Source of the DNA: Spinacia oleracea
Lineage: Eukaryota > Streptophyta > Magnoliopsida > Caryophyllales > Amaranthaceae
NCBI RefSeq assembly: GCF_020520425.1
Contig: NC_079488.1
Span: 8,657,747 to 8,721,746 of the forward strand
Direction of reading: 5' to 3'
Length of the DNA: 64,000 nucleotides
In this document: piece by piece, positions 47,876 through 58,979 of the stretch
How positions within the stretch are numbered: position 1 is the first letter of the stretch
Layout of the letters: every line of letters starts with the position of its first letter
The notes under the pieces: generated by a model
Database searches by the model: none
What the model saw: the letters and a program-made list of their open reading frames with translations, nothing else
What the model was told of the DNA's origin: nothing
Position numbers and translations under genes: made by a program

Positions 47876-48267
47876 GTTTTCTCGTTTAGCTAGCCCTGAA
47901 AATGAGAATCTTTAAAAACATTTTTACCTCGTGATTGGGCTTGGCCAGGCCCAATTACACTTTATAGCTTTGATTTCGAAAACATCTGTAGCTACTCCCA
48001 ATGACAAAGTGAGGGAGTTTCTACGCCTCTTTAGATACTTCCAATGACAAAGTGAGGGAGTATTCTATACTGTCCGTTGACAAATCCCAATGACACGTGA
48101 GGGATATGTCGACATTTCAAGTGATGACCCTTAAGTCAAATGTTATCACTCGGGGGCTCGTGAGACCCTCGCAAAACAGGTCACATACACCATGGCTTGT
48201 GTGACGCACTCCGTCTAGTACTTTGACCATCGTCTTACTCCAAGACTCAGTCAAAGTGGGGGCTAAC
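47876..48267 (+). mobile_element. 3' end of a Ty3/gypsy-like internal region
   Basis: Non-coding tail of an LTR element, containing two near-copies of CCAATGACAAAGTGAGGGAGT (about 47998-48065) and ending in a polypurine tract AAAGTGGGGGC at about 48253-48263, right before the LTR. The 5' remainder of the element is absent; the copia cluster abuts it. Confidence 0.55.
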
Positions 48268-49748
48268 TATAGACACCTACTTTTGTCCCCATTCCCGAAA
48301 GGGAATGGTTCGATGATGAAAGCATAAATCTCCACTTGACAACGCATCTCCTATAAAATAACGAATCTCGATTCCCCTTTTCATTTCACCAGAAACCTGC
48401 TATTTATAGAAACCTGCTATTTATGGAAACCTGCTAAAAATAGTAACTGCCGTAATGGGCAGCTGTTAAAAGTGGCAAGTCATAAAAGATAGAAACCTGT
48501 CAGAATTAGGTGTTGCACTCCAACATAAATCCTAAATGAGATAGAAAACTGTGAGAATCCTATTCCTAATATGATTCGGAAATAAGAGTTACGTATTAAT
48601 TAAAATCCTAACGAGCCTAGAGTTCGTAACGGGCCCAGACGCATTCCGTCATGAAAATGATACGCACTAAAAGACCCGATTAAGTCTCAAACTCTACTGA
48701 TTTCAGGAATCCAAATCTGACTAAGAAAACAGCCCAGACCCTATTTTCAACGCCTGGCTCTGGGCGCCGAAGATTTCGGCGCCCAGGCCTGGGCGCTGAA
48801 AATACCTGGGTACGTGTTTTTTCCTAATTCTTTGTGGATTAGAACTCTGCAATTCTATCTTTCCACGAACTCTTCCCTATAAATACAGCCCCAAATTCGA
48901 CGTGAAAAGAACACAAACACAACACACAATTCATATTCTGAGTATTGACTCCAACCCTTAGCCCAAGCCTCTCGCTGCGAAATTCTTCACGCGTTCTGTC
49001 GCAATCGATCCATAAATCGAACAGAAAGTATCCTGTCCCATAATTTGAGATTCGTTAAATAAAAAGGAGAAATAGCAAAGTCAAAGTGGTTAGTTTTCTG
49101 AGAACCGTGACGCACCTCTCAAGGGTGCGTCGTAATGTGTCCCTTTTCGATGATTTAACTGCTTTCCTCGCCCTTTTTATGAACTGTTAAACTAACTAAA
49201 TCTGATTGTTCTATCACGCCTAACAAATATAATATTTTTGGGAAATTGGATTATCATGCTAGGTCCCTTAATGCTATCTAAATTAGATAATCGCGATCGA
49301 TCTAGTATTATATGTTGCATATTGCTAAAATCAACTCAGATTAGTTTAATAGTTAACGCATGTCCCTTCAATTATTTATGCTGAGCTAGTAAGGATATCC
49401 TGCCTCTGGAGTTATCGACGAGCGAAGTACTCCTCTCGGTAGTTACAGTCCCCCGAACCCTCAATCTCTACCTTGCGGGTGTATGTTGAGAGATCCCCAC
49501 ACCAGGGATCACAAGGGAACCTACGGCCATCGTGGTCAAACATAATTGCACTCCCTTTATGTCACGATAACCGGGTTTTGTCAGTTTTTCTCATTGTCGT
49601 TAAAAACTGAATGGCGACTCCTATATTACTAGTCAATTGGGTGTAAACTCACAGGAAATCCAATTACACTTGATTGAATAAAAAGAATCGTCACACCCAC
49701 GAGGGACGAGGTCACGCATTAGCCTCGTGCTTTTTCGACCCCCTCACA
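48268..49748 (+). mobile_element. Ty3/gypsy-like LTR
   Basis: It begins TATAGACACCTACTTTTGTC (expected TG changed to TA) after the polypurine tract and ends CCCCCTCACA. A TATAAATA box lies at 48878-48885. A perfect 12-bp-arm hairpin, CTGGGCGCCGAA GAT TTCGGCGCCCAG, lies at 48760-48786. The right flank (ACCACCTGGCTATTACCA) resembles 53571-53590, so the element sits in a locally repeated sequence. Placement in Ty3/gypsy is by LTR style, not by protein. Confidence 0.6.
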
Positions 49749-50005
49749 ACCACCTGGCTATTACCACGCTCTGATACGGTACCAACGACGCATTATTTAT
49801 ATGTAAACATTTGGCGACGGGTTAATGGATTATAGTTCGGTTTTTTTTGAACAACCATGTTTGTATTTCCTGAGGGGCACGGTTTTATTTTCTGAGGGGT
49901 GGTTACTATTTTTCTCAATGTTTTTACTTGATAATTATCATGTCTAAGTTGGTTGGTTTTTGAAATAACCTTTTTTGTAAGCGGTTGAAACCGTTTTCTG
50001 ACTTC

Positions 50006-50013
50006 TATATAAG
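50006..50013 (+). promoter_or_regulatory. TATA box of the B3 gene
   Basis: TATATAAG, 56 bp upstream of the ATG at 50062, with an A-rich leader between. The distance fits a short 5' UTR. Confidence 0.5.
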
Positions 50014-50061
50014 AAACCAAACGTGTAAACGATTTCATCCTGTAAAGAACAAGCGGCAACA

Positions 50062-50838
50062 ATGGCGTTGTTCAAGTTCCAGCATTTTATTCTGTTCTTT
50101 GACAGTGAGAGGAAATAGAGAGACAGTGGTATGCTAAAGTTTCCCCTAACTTTGCTTGTGATTATGCAATTATTTCCATGTAAATTTTTTTATATGTTAC
50201 TGTTGTTTGTGATGGCTATTAACAATTTTTTGCGTGTTTTACAGGAAGTACCGTCCAACTTCAGTTATACGGTGCGTGACATTGTTCGTAGAAACATGGA
50301 TCATGGGTTCCTACGAATGGCGCATACAGCAAGGAGGAGGCACATGGATTTGTGGCGTTCCAAGGGTAACGTGGTTATCGGACTTGGATGGCAACAGTTC
50401 GTTCTTGATTCGGATATCAAGAATGGAGATTATATATATTTCTATTACGCTAAGGGTGGGAGATTTAATGTAAGGGTCTTCAACGAGAATAGGGTGGAGA
50501 GGTGGTTTGTAGTGCCTGAAGACGAAGACGGCGCTGGACCTGCTGGTGAAGATGGCGATGGACCTGCTGCCGAAGATGGCATTGGACCTGCTGGAGAAAT
50601 TCCCGCTGCACCCCTTGTCGCTGCACCACCTGTCGAGGATGTCGCAGCACCGCATGCCGCTGCCCCCCTTGTCGAGGATTTCGCTGCCCCCCTTGTCGAT
50701 GATGCCGCTGCACCAGCCGCCGCTGGCCCCCCTATCGATCCAGCCGCTGCACCCCCTAAGTGTGTGTTTACCGTATCCCCATTCAGTGTATGTATTCCGT
50801 ATCCCCCTCAAGTGTGTGTGTTTGTGTGTTGTGTATAA
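50062..50838 (+). CDS. B3-domain DNA-binding protein (REM-like), two exons
   Basis: Exon 1, 50062-50104 (MALFKFQHFILFFD plus one base), ends at a strong GTGAGA donor. Exon 2, 50249-50838, uses the AG of GGAAG; phases join as ...D-I-PSNFSYTV and give about 210 residues. The first half is a plant B3 fold, which binds DNA in nuclear transcription factors: MDLWRSKGNVVIGLGWQQFV, SDIKNGDYIYFYYAKGG and RFNVRVFNE are its central and C-terminal strands. An upstream AG (TTTACAG) gives another phase and would need a different start. After the B3 domain come acidic GEDGDGPAAEDG repeats and then Ala/Pro repeats of the form AAPLVEDFAAP. The last 26 residues derive from GTGTGTGTATTCCGTATCCC repeats that continue into the 3' region, so the original stop may have been lost. 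Possibly functional; expression unknown. Confidence 0.65.
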
Positions 50839-51516
50839 CAATTAAGTGTGTGTAATCTGAATCCCCAGTAAGTGTGTGTATTTCGTATTCCAAGACAATT
50901 AAAATTCAGTGTTTGTATTCCGTTAATAGATTTAATTCCGTATGGGCAATGTTTGAATTCTGTTTATAATGCATTGTGTAAAACGACTGCATGGCCAGAC
51001 TTTTAACATGAAATTGTGCGTTGTTTACATTTGTGTACTGTCATATAGAACAACTGAAGTTGTTTTTCGGTAACTACCGGATCCTCGAAGGGTAATTACC
51101 AACTGAACATGAATAGGACTTGGAACTAATCAATACGCATGTTTTCCTTCTGGTACTTACCAAGAAAATAATAGGTAATTCTACATATGGAAAACATTTT
51201 GTATTCCGCATTTTAGTTAGCCAACATTTTTCTTGCATTGGATATGGAAAGGAAATTTTGTGTTTGACCACCTAAAAAAAAAATCTGAATTTGTGTTTTA
51301 CCACCTAAAATTCTCAAACTTTTATTTTACCACCTAAAAGTATAAATAAAAATTCATTTTACCACCTTTTAACGGCAAAGTTAACGGCAAAGTTAATGAC
51401 AACGTTAGCGCGTGGAACCCACAAATTAAGCTTCTCTTTACCCAAATTATGTGATTATCTTTTTTACTCTTTCTCATTCAATTTTCACCTTCTTATTTAC
51501 GATTCTTAAATTCTCA

Positions 51517-51535
51517 CCCCCCCCCCCCCCCCCCC
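51517..51535 (+). repeat. Homopolymer run of 19 C
   Basis: An uninterrupted C19 tract in AT-rich DNA, after TTCTCA and before ATTTTCGC. Its exact length is likely to vary and could carry sequencing error. Confidence 0.9.
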
Positions 51536-52020
51536 ATTTTCGCAATTTAAATATCCAAATTAATCAAATTACAAACTCATATTATAAAACATGCTTAAAA
51601 CATTGTGGAATTTAATAATGGATATACTATACTAGTTGTTGAAGTGGGTTCAAAATGACAAAAGCAATATTTAATAATGACCAAGGTTTCAAATTATTTT
51701 ATGTTCTATATTCTATTGATAATGACCTAACAATATGTTGACTACTATATGTTTTCCACTTACCACGGAATTACTTGGAAATGACAAAAAATTTATACGA
51801 CATCATGCAATACTTACGATATTTATGTAATTGGTTAATAGGTAAATTATGTTTGGAATTATTTTGTGGTAAGTTAGTAGTTATATCATGAACACTTTAT
51901 AATCATGGTAGTTACCATGTAAGGTTTAAGGTGATTAGCTTCATGTTTCCTAGGTAATTACCTTCCGTTATCCCAGGTAATTACCATCTATGGGTAACAA
52001 CAACAATTACCTATAAATAG

Positions 52021-52265
52021 TTATCATCAATAGGTTATTATTATTCAACATGTACAACAACAGTTATTAATATTTTTCGAGGGAACCCATCAAGATGGGA
52101 GAACAATTATTATTATTATTATTAATAGGTTATTTATCATCAATAGGTTATTATTATTCAACATGTACAACAACAGTTATTAATATTTTTTGATGGAACC
52201 CATCAAGATGAGAGAACAGTTATTATTATTAATAGGTTATTATTATTCAACATGTAACAATTATT
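52021..52265. repeat. 113-bp tandem repeat with TTA-triplet runs
   Basis: Units start TTATCATCAATAGGTTATTA at 52021 and 52134, with a third partial unit from about 52229. Shared landmarks are TTCAACATGTACAACAACAG and GGAACCCATCAAGATG; TTA triplet runs of different length separate the units. Confidence 0.85.
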
Positions 52266-52365
52266 ATTATCCAATTTATGGAAGTTATTTTCTAGTTATT
52301 CTTTTTGGTTGTTTGATTTCGGTTTTAGGAAAATTAATATCCCCTCTATGGGTAATATTTTCCCC

Positions 52366-52373
52366 ATAAATAG
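52366..52373 (+). promoter_or_regulatory. TATA-like box of the coiled-coil gene
   Basis: ATAAATAG within TTTTCCCCATAAATAGGGTA, about 70 bp upstream of the ATG at 52439, followed by an A-rich leader ending CAAAAAAATTCA. Confidence 0.45.
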
Positions 52374-52438
52374 GGTACACAGTTCGTACATTTTAATAAC
52401 TCGTATATCATTCATCGTTCAAACATCAAAAAAATTCA

Positions 52439-52882
52439 ATGGATCCCTCATTCAAACCACCCCCAAAACCCCAAGACATTCATCCCATTAAGAGGGCAAA
52501 TGACGAAATCAAGCAGGCGAAGAAATTGCTACGTGAACGCATATCCGATAGGACAACCAACCTACGTTGGGAAGGCAATGACAATGATTCAAAAACTTTG
52601 AAGTATTTGCTCGAACGATATGATGAAGCGGAGAAAGGAATTGCAGAAGTGAATAAGTAAATGGCAACCGGCCTTAAAATTTGTGAGGAAGAGAAGAAAA
52701 GGTTAAAGTCTGATCAAAGGAATTTGTTCACGTCGTTGCACAAGGCATTACACATTGCAAAACTCCCTCAACTGTGCGAGTATATCAAACAATTGCTTGC
52801 CCAGTATGATACAGTGGAACAACGGGTAATTGAACTGAATCTAGATATTGAACCTATTAAGATCACTCTATTTGGTTGTTAA
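52439..52882 (+). pseudogene. Small coiled-coil protein, one in-frame stop
   Basis: Two open segments lie in the same frame, 52439-52660 and 52661-52882, separated only by TAA at 52658-52660. The first starts MDPSFKPPPKPQDIHPIKRA and continues with helical NDEIKQAKKLLRERIS and LKYLLERYDEAEKGIAEV. The second continues the helix-rich pattern (GLKICEEEKKRLK, KALHIAKLPQLCEYIKQLLA) and ends ITLFGC. Lack of other damage and conservation of amphipathic helices on both sides suggest the stop is recent (a CAA-to-TAA change would suffice). The family is not recognised. A start at the ATG straight after the stop could yield a 73-residue C-terminal product. The last 60 codons recur at 60658-60836. Confidence 0.5.
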
Positions 52883-55800
52883 ATTGATTTGTACGTTGGG
52901 TTCCACATTTTTATGATCGAGTGTGGTTGTTTCTATTAGTGTTTTTAATTATTAAAAGTACGTACTTGTGTAGTTGTGTTTGTGATGATTATCGTATTTG
53001 TAAATGACTATCTATGTAAATATGTAAATGTATTTGGTTAGAATGAGTATATATGTGGTTAAGTTATTACAATGACCAGTGTTTACCAGAAACGAAGTGG
53101 TTTTTATCAAAGCTATGAACTCCGCCAAATCAAATAACTAGTAACTTTGCGCCTTGTTTACATTTGTTTGTAATCGTGTAGAATTAAAGTTGTTTCTTCG
53201 GTGACTACCAAGCACACTCTATGTAATTACCAACCTATTTTGAATAGGTCCAAGCACTAATCAATACGCATCTTTTATTCCTGGTAAGCACTAAGATAGT
53301 AATTGGTAATAGCCTATCTTGTGAAATATTTTTGTTTACATCTTAATTACCCTGTTAATTTTGCTAATATTTTGCATCCATTCTATCTGACGTAATGACC
53401 AAAGGATTGTGTGACACACACCAAGGTTTCAAACCATTTCGTTATATGTCTTAAGAAGGATTAATAGAAATTAACTTCTCGAGTGATTCGCACAGTTATT
53501 TCTCTTGTTAGTCACCAACTTTAGATTATGGTCATTACCAATTACCTATATGTTGTGGATACCACCTGGCTATTACCATGCTGTGATATGGTACCTTCTA
53601 TGCATTACGTATATGCAACACCATACCAATTACCTTTCTGCATCCCCATACTAGTAACTTTGCGCCTTGTTTACATTTGTTTGTAATCGTGTAGAATTGA
53701 AGTTGTTTCTTCGGTGACTACCAAGCACACGTTATGTAATTACCAACCTATTTCGACTAGGTCCAAGCACTAATCAATACGCATCTTTTAGTCCTGGTAA
53801 GATGTAATCCCCCGTAAATTTATAAATTTTATTAAATATATTTTAACGTATATTATTTATATTTAAATATAATTTATGAATTTTAGTAATAAATATATAA
53901 TTAACGTATATTTATTTTATTTACGTTTTAAATATTTTAACGATTTATGAAATTAAAAGTAATTTTAGAATTTTACGTTGAAAAGAATTCGAATTACGAA
54001 AACGCGTTTGATTGAATTTGGATAAACAATCCTAACTATTTTTGGATTCAAACAACATCAATTCCAATCCTAGCCCAAGTTTACAAGGCCCAATAGAGAA
54101 ACCCAAACAAAATTACCCAACCCCTTTCCTCTCCTTCAATTTTACGTAAAAACAAAATAAACAAATCAAAACCTCTGCTCCAAGTTCACGTGAAAGAAAT
54201 CAAACCAACTCAAACCCTTCTCCCTCACGCTGCTGTCCACGCCGCCGCCACCACCGCCGGCGCTCCTCCGCCGGCGCTCCTCCGCCGTCGCTGCTGCACG
54301 GTAACACTCCTCCTTTCCTTCGTCTTCTTCTTTTGTCTTTCGTTGTTTTCGTGCCCTTCTCTTCACTCGAGTACTTCGTTTTCCTCACAGCAACCACATC
54401 AGCCACCGAGCTCGACTGCCGGCGACCAAGACCACCGGTCTTCCTCCATCGGTAACGCTCTCCGCACCTTCGTCCTTCTTCCTCTCATTCGTTTTTCCTT
54501 TTCTTTTTCTCATTCGTTTTTCTTCCTTCTTACGTTATTTCATTTCTTGCCTCCTCCTCTTTCGATTTTTGCACAACCGCCGCCTAGTCGTGCAACCACT
54601 CCTCCGCTGCCGCCGAGCAGTTCTTCCGCTGCCGGCCGCACCTCACACCGCCTGCCACCTTCGTCATCCCTTGTTGGTTAATTCTTGAAAACCTAAAGCT
54701 AATCTAATTTTAATTATATGTTATTAAGTTAATCTATGTTGGATTGAATTAAATTTATGACTTTTATGACTTATTTATGAATTTCAAATTGTAATGTTGC
54801 ATAATTAAATTATTGATTTTCAGATTTCACAAATTGACTGAAACGAGATTTTTGAATTAGTTAAAGCGGGAATTTTAAGTCTTTAATGGTTGGAAATCAT
54901 GGTGGGATGATTAGGGATTTTGGAATTGATTGTTTCAACGTTCTAAGAGCGTTAATTGGTCTTAGTGAAGTTTTTTAAATGAATTTATATTGCTGAAAAT
55001 TTAAAGTACGATGTTTGCAAAAAGTTTTCAACAAATTTCAATCACTAATTCAAAAATTATGATGCTAGGAAATCAAAGGTTTAAGTTTTGATATTGGGGA
55101 ATGTTCTAAATATGTTTAGGATGCATTTAGAATGCTTTATTATGGTTGCCAATGATTGGAAATTGATTGGGATTATTTGTTGGTTGTTTTAGGCGGAGAA
55201 TTCTCTTTAGGCGACTTTTGAAAGTGTTAAAGTGGCCTATCAGTTTGTTTACACAAGGTACGTACATACCTGTGTGCTCGGAATGTGTGCTAATTGTTGA
55301 AACCATGTTGAATTTGTTGTTGAACTTGGCTATGTTGATATTATTGTTGAACTTGGTGATGTTGATATTATCGACGAACCTAGTCAGGTTGAAATTGCAT
55401 GTTTAATACTGTTGGATGGACGTATTGAACCTATATTGCATTAAGAGAATTATAACATGTTAGTATGGATGATTGATGCAAACATGTTTGATTGGGAACA
55501 CTAGATTACTTTGTATATGTTGATTCAGATCAGTTGATTGTTGTTCCCTTTTTAGCTTTTCACTACTTTATGAGGGCCGAGGACCTTGTTTAGTAAGTTG
55601 AAACTTTATACCCATATACAGGGTTGATCATGGTTAAAGGAAAGGTTGGGTAAATTGGAATGAGTCTTGATTGATGCCTTTATGATCACGTACTTAATTC
55701 TAAGATAAAAACAGTTGTGAACGAATGTGGATTGTATGCCTTATGTGATTGTTGAGTCATAACAGAGTCTCAATTTGTAAATCATGTAAAGTGAAACTGG

Positions 55801-56060
55801 GTAGCAATAGCTTTAGACTGTGCACGTCTAAAGTGACGGACAAACAGGAGTTGGGGTTCATGGTGGTAGCCCATGGCCTTTTCTGGGACCGGATTGATCA
55901 CCGTGTCCTATTTTTATTCAAATGTTCCTCGATATCTTAGGTCAGTGAGGTTACGGAGTCGCGCCCGTACCTCGTCTTCCTTAGTGAAGACTGTTGGACG
56001 GACAACTCGGTCCATTGTCTATTTCAACTAAAATAATATTAATGTTATGAAAGTCTAGTC
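52704..56060 (+). repeat. Tandem duplication, first copy (as far as visible)
   Basis: This segment recurs almost unchanged at 60658-64000 in direct orientation. The offset is 7,954 bp up to about 54280 and 7,940 bp after it, because the first copy has one extra 14-bp GGCGCTCCTCCGCC unit. It covers the end of the coiled-coil gene, its 3' flank and most of the gypsy LTR. Differences are a handful of substitutions over 3.3 kb. Confidence 0.95.
53138..53801. repeat. Paired 151-bp direct repeats
   Basis: The block CTAGTAACTTTGCGCCTTGT ... CTGGTAAG occurs at 53138-53288 and 53651-53801 with few differences. A more diverged relative lies at about 51003-51160. They contain GGTGACTACCAAGCACAC and TAATTACCAACCTATTT. 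The gypsy LTR begins right after the second copy. Confidence 0.9.
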
Positions 56061-56619
56061 CAGTCTAGTCTAGTCAACTGTGATACGAAAGTGAATGTGT
56101 CTTGGTTATTCTTACTTACGTTATTAGTATCATGTTAGGATTATTATTGATTTAGTATGTAGTACTCAGCTTTGCTGATTACGTGCTTTTGCTTGTGCAT
56201 GTTGATCATGGCTATGCCTTATTGATTATGTGATGACCCAATCTTGGTGAGCAGTCTCTAGGGATCAATAAGCATCGTCCATTACAGGTTTGAAGGTGAT
56301 GCATCATGGGGTTCGGGATTGAAGAGCGGTGTAGTTATTAAATTGTTTTGTTTTAAGTTTGATGTTGAATTTGTTTGGCCTGTTTTAAAGAGACTCGAAC
56401 TTTGTTTTAATTAATTACGTTGACTTTGTTTTGTTGGTTGGTTTTAGATTTTATTCCGTAGTTGACTTATTTAAATTATTAAAGTTAGTTATTATGTTTT
56501 CCGCTGCAAAATTCTGAATAAGCCGATACGTTTTCACACGGGCGATAATGCCTTGATAATTCTCTACGTTTTATATAAAAAGGTTATTTTAGAAAAGAGG
56601 GAACTGTCGGGGTGTTACA
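53803..56619 (+). mobile_element. Ty3/gypsy 5' LTR (2.8 kb)
   Basis: The LTR starts TGTAATCCCCCGTAAATTTA and ends CTGTCGGGGTGTTACA, so its ends are the short inverted repeat TGTAA(T/C)(A/C)CCCC typical of long-LTR plant gypsy elements. A primer site follows at 56623. The GC-rich leader-like part (54180-54670) encodes proline- and serine-rich frames that are probably not genes, despite a GGTAAC donor-like site in it. The small open frames at 55167 and 55749 are likewise unsupported. Confidence 0.85.
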
Positions 56620-56622
56620 AAG

Positions 56623-56636
56623 TGGTATTTTGGAGC
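56623..56636 (+). other. Primer-binding site of the gypsy element
   Basis: TGGTATTTTGGAGC lies three bases after the LTR and resembles the tRNA-iMet complement TGGTATCAGAGC with a central change. Confidence 0.7.
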
Positions 56637-56944
56637 TATAGGTTTTATTGATTTTTCGTGTTTACTTTTTAAATTTTTAGGCGCCTAAACTAGCTAGTTT
56701 CCTAAAACGAATTTCCTAGAATTGAGCTTCTACTTATTATATCATTAAAAAAATGCGTACTTTTTTTTGGGGGACCAACTTCATTTTATTTTGTTCGAAA
56801 GTATATTAACATTTCTTATTTAAGTTCGGAATTAACTTATTTATTCGAAACTTTTCGTTTATGTGAATTAAGTACGTTTTTCTTTATTTTCGAAATTAAA
56901 TTAAATATATTCGAAAAAAATAAAATAAAAATCTTATTCCTTAA

Positions 56945-57085
56945 GTATATTTATTCGTTTAATATTTATTCGTTTAATAAATATTTATTCGTTTATTATT
57001 TATTCGTTTAATAAAAATTTCTTATTATTTATTCGTTTAAAAAAAAAATATATATTCGTTTATTATTTATTCGTTTAATAATTTT
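56945..57085 (+). repeat. TTTATTCGTTTA tandem repeats in the gypsy leader
   Basis: About ten TATTTATTCGTTTA(A/T) units with interspersed A and T runs, between the primer site and gag. Non-coding. Confidence 0.8.
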
Positions 57086-58108
57086 TTTTTTTTTTAATCG
57101 TTCTTGTTTTATTCTTTAAATTCTTCAATGTTTGACCTATTATGATTTATTATGAGAGATGGGTAATATAGGAAAGGGCATATGGGATAGAATTATATGT
57201 GCATTAGTAGTTAATTGCTAGCATAAGAATTAATTGCTATGTGCATGTGTTAAATGTTTAACTGTTGCATGTAAATGTGCATAGAAATTGTTTGATTCCA
57301 CCAAACTTATTGTTTTATTGAATTCTGATTATGCTTTGGTTGGGAAATCGTTAGTAAGATCTTAAGTTGTTTGTTTCATGAATAAAACGCTTCTTTCCAA
57401 GTACACCAACATAAGATCCTTTGAGAAGATCGACGAATACTGAGGATCTAGATTTCACTTCACAAATTTCCAAGGAAAGAACAGATAGACAAGATGCCTT
57501 AAACATTTGAAGTTGTAATAGTTAGTTTGTTCTTAAATGTTTTGGAGAATAAGTAGCAAAGCTACAACAGTTTAAAGTTAAAGCAATAGGAGTTTAAGTT
57601 ATTCTTTATTCTTTTCAATGATGTATTAAACCTTTATAGAATTAGCAATAAAAGTTAAAGTATTCGTTTCCAATATGAGAATTCCATAATTCGCCCAACA
57701 ATAGTTTATGTTTATGTCATAGAACCTTTATTTTATTTTAGGACAAATATAGTGTTATGGTTTAGGAAGTGTTATCAACATTTTTTTTTCTTTCGAGGAG
57801 TAAAAGTTAGATTATTGATAATCCAAATGGTCCAGAGTTTATTTTGGGCACGCGAATGGGAATATTATTACTTATTTGTTGTGATTGAATTTCCATTCAT
57901 TGATTTTCAAATTGTGTGTCTTTGATGGAGATAATTTTTTTTTCATGAATGAGTGACGAGGATTAATCTAATATTGTTGTACTTTCTTGAATAAGTGTTT
58001 GTTGAGGTGATTTCTATTATCAAATCAAATATTTCCTCCGTAGGGAATGAACTATAAGTCAGGTACCGAACCTAAGGTAGAGTCATAAATTTCAGGCCGC
58101 GTACTAGA
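57086..58108 (+). other. Untranslated leader of the gypsy element
   Basis: AT-rich, non-coding sequence between the repeats and the gag remnant. Nothing else recognised. Confidence 0.6.
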
Positions 58109-58806
58109 ATGGAAAACAACCACAGTGAGTTAGTTGCTGCTTTTCGCAAAAACTGACACAGGAAAGAACTGAGTGTCCTGATTCTGCTAGGGACATGTTT
58201 GAAAGGTTAGTCAAAGTTAAGTCACCATACTTCAAGGGGGAAACTGATTTTACTTTTTAGAGAAATAGGTTAGAGAGTTTGAGAAATTGTTTGAGGCGGT
58301 GAACTGTCCTTAGAATATGAGAGTGTGTCAAGTTGTCATGTACTTGAAAGATGAAGCTGATTTATGGTGGAGAGAGAATAGAGTTAGGCTTAGCAAGGTT
58401 TGACTGAGGAGATCCAATTAGGATTAGGTGGGAAACCTTTACATCTTTGGATATTGTGTATGGGAAAGCTGTTCATATTTATGGTTTGCAGTGTAGAAGG
58501 GACAAGAAAAATATTGTTCTTGGGGAGAAAAGAAAAGAGTTTAATGCTGGGGAAAACCAAGGGAATTTCAAGAGGAATATGAATGAAAATGGGAATGGGA
58601 ATGGATATGAAAACTTTCAAGGAAGGAACAAACAGGGGCACAACAATAGGAACCAATATGAGAGAGTGTATCACTGTAAGATGTGCAATAACAACCATCC
58701 TGGTAGGAATTGTAAGGGAGAATTAATGAACTGTAACTATTGTCAGAAAAAGGGGCATAGGAAGTATGAGTGCTTTACTAAGCAGAAAAAAGGAACAAAA
58801 TGGTAA
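58109..58806 (+). pseudogene. gag: Ty3/gypsy gag, decayed
   Basis: It begins MENNHSELVAAFRKN and then a stop. Later pieces read DMFERLVKVKSPYFKGETDF and VMYLKDEADLWWRENRV, the retrotransposon gag core of chromovirus-like plant elements. The best frame (58447-58806) has an Asn/Gly-rich linker and two zinc knuckles: C-KM-C-NNN-H-PGRN-C (one residue short) and C-NY-C-QKKG-H-RKYE-C. Several stops and frameshifts separate these pieces, so no capsid protein can be made from this copy. Confidence 0.8.
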
Positions 58807-58979
58807 TGAGAGTGGTAACCAGGTGAAGTCGGGATTTAACCAGTCAAGAAACTAGAGTTCGAAGCCTATAGGGTCGCAAAACAGCCAAGGAAACCTCCAT
58901 AAGTCTGCTAATTAGAATAACAACCATAACAAGTCCCCGGGTAAACTGTCTGTGATAAGTCGAAATGAAGCTGAACAAC

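Larger units (their letters stand above)
50839..52360. other. Intergenic, repeat-bearing region
   Basis: No gene recognised. It contains GTGTGTGTATTCCG repeats (50839-50930), a diverged copy of the GGTAATTACC-type block (about 51003-51190), three CACCTAAAA units (51270-51365), a run of 19 C's and the 113-bp tandem repeat described separately. Confidence 0.5.

Noticed and set aside
54190-54681. 163-codon Pro/Ser-rich frame in the gypsy LTR (also 62144-62621)
   Set aside because: Low-complexity sequence in the LTR leader region, interrupted differently in the second copy by a 14-bp unit change. No recognisable domain.
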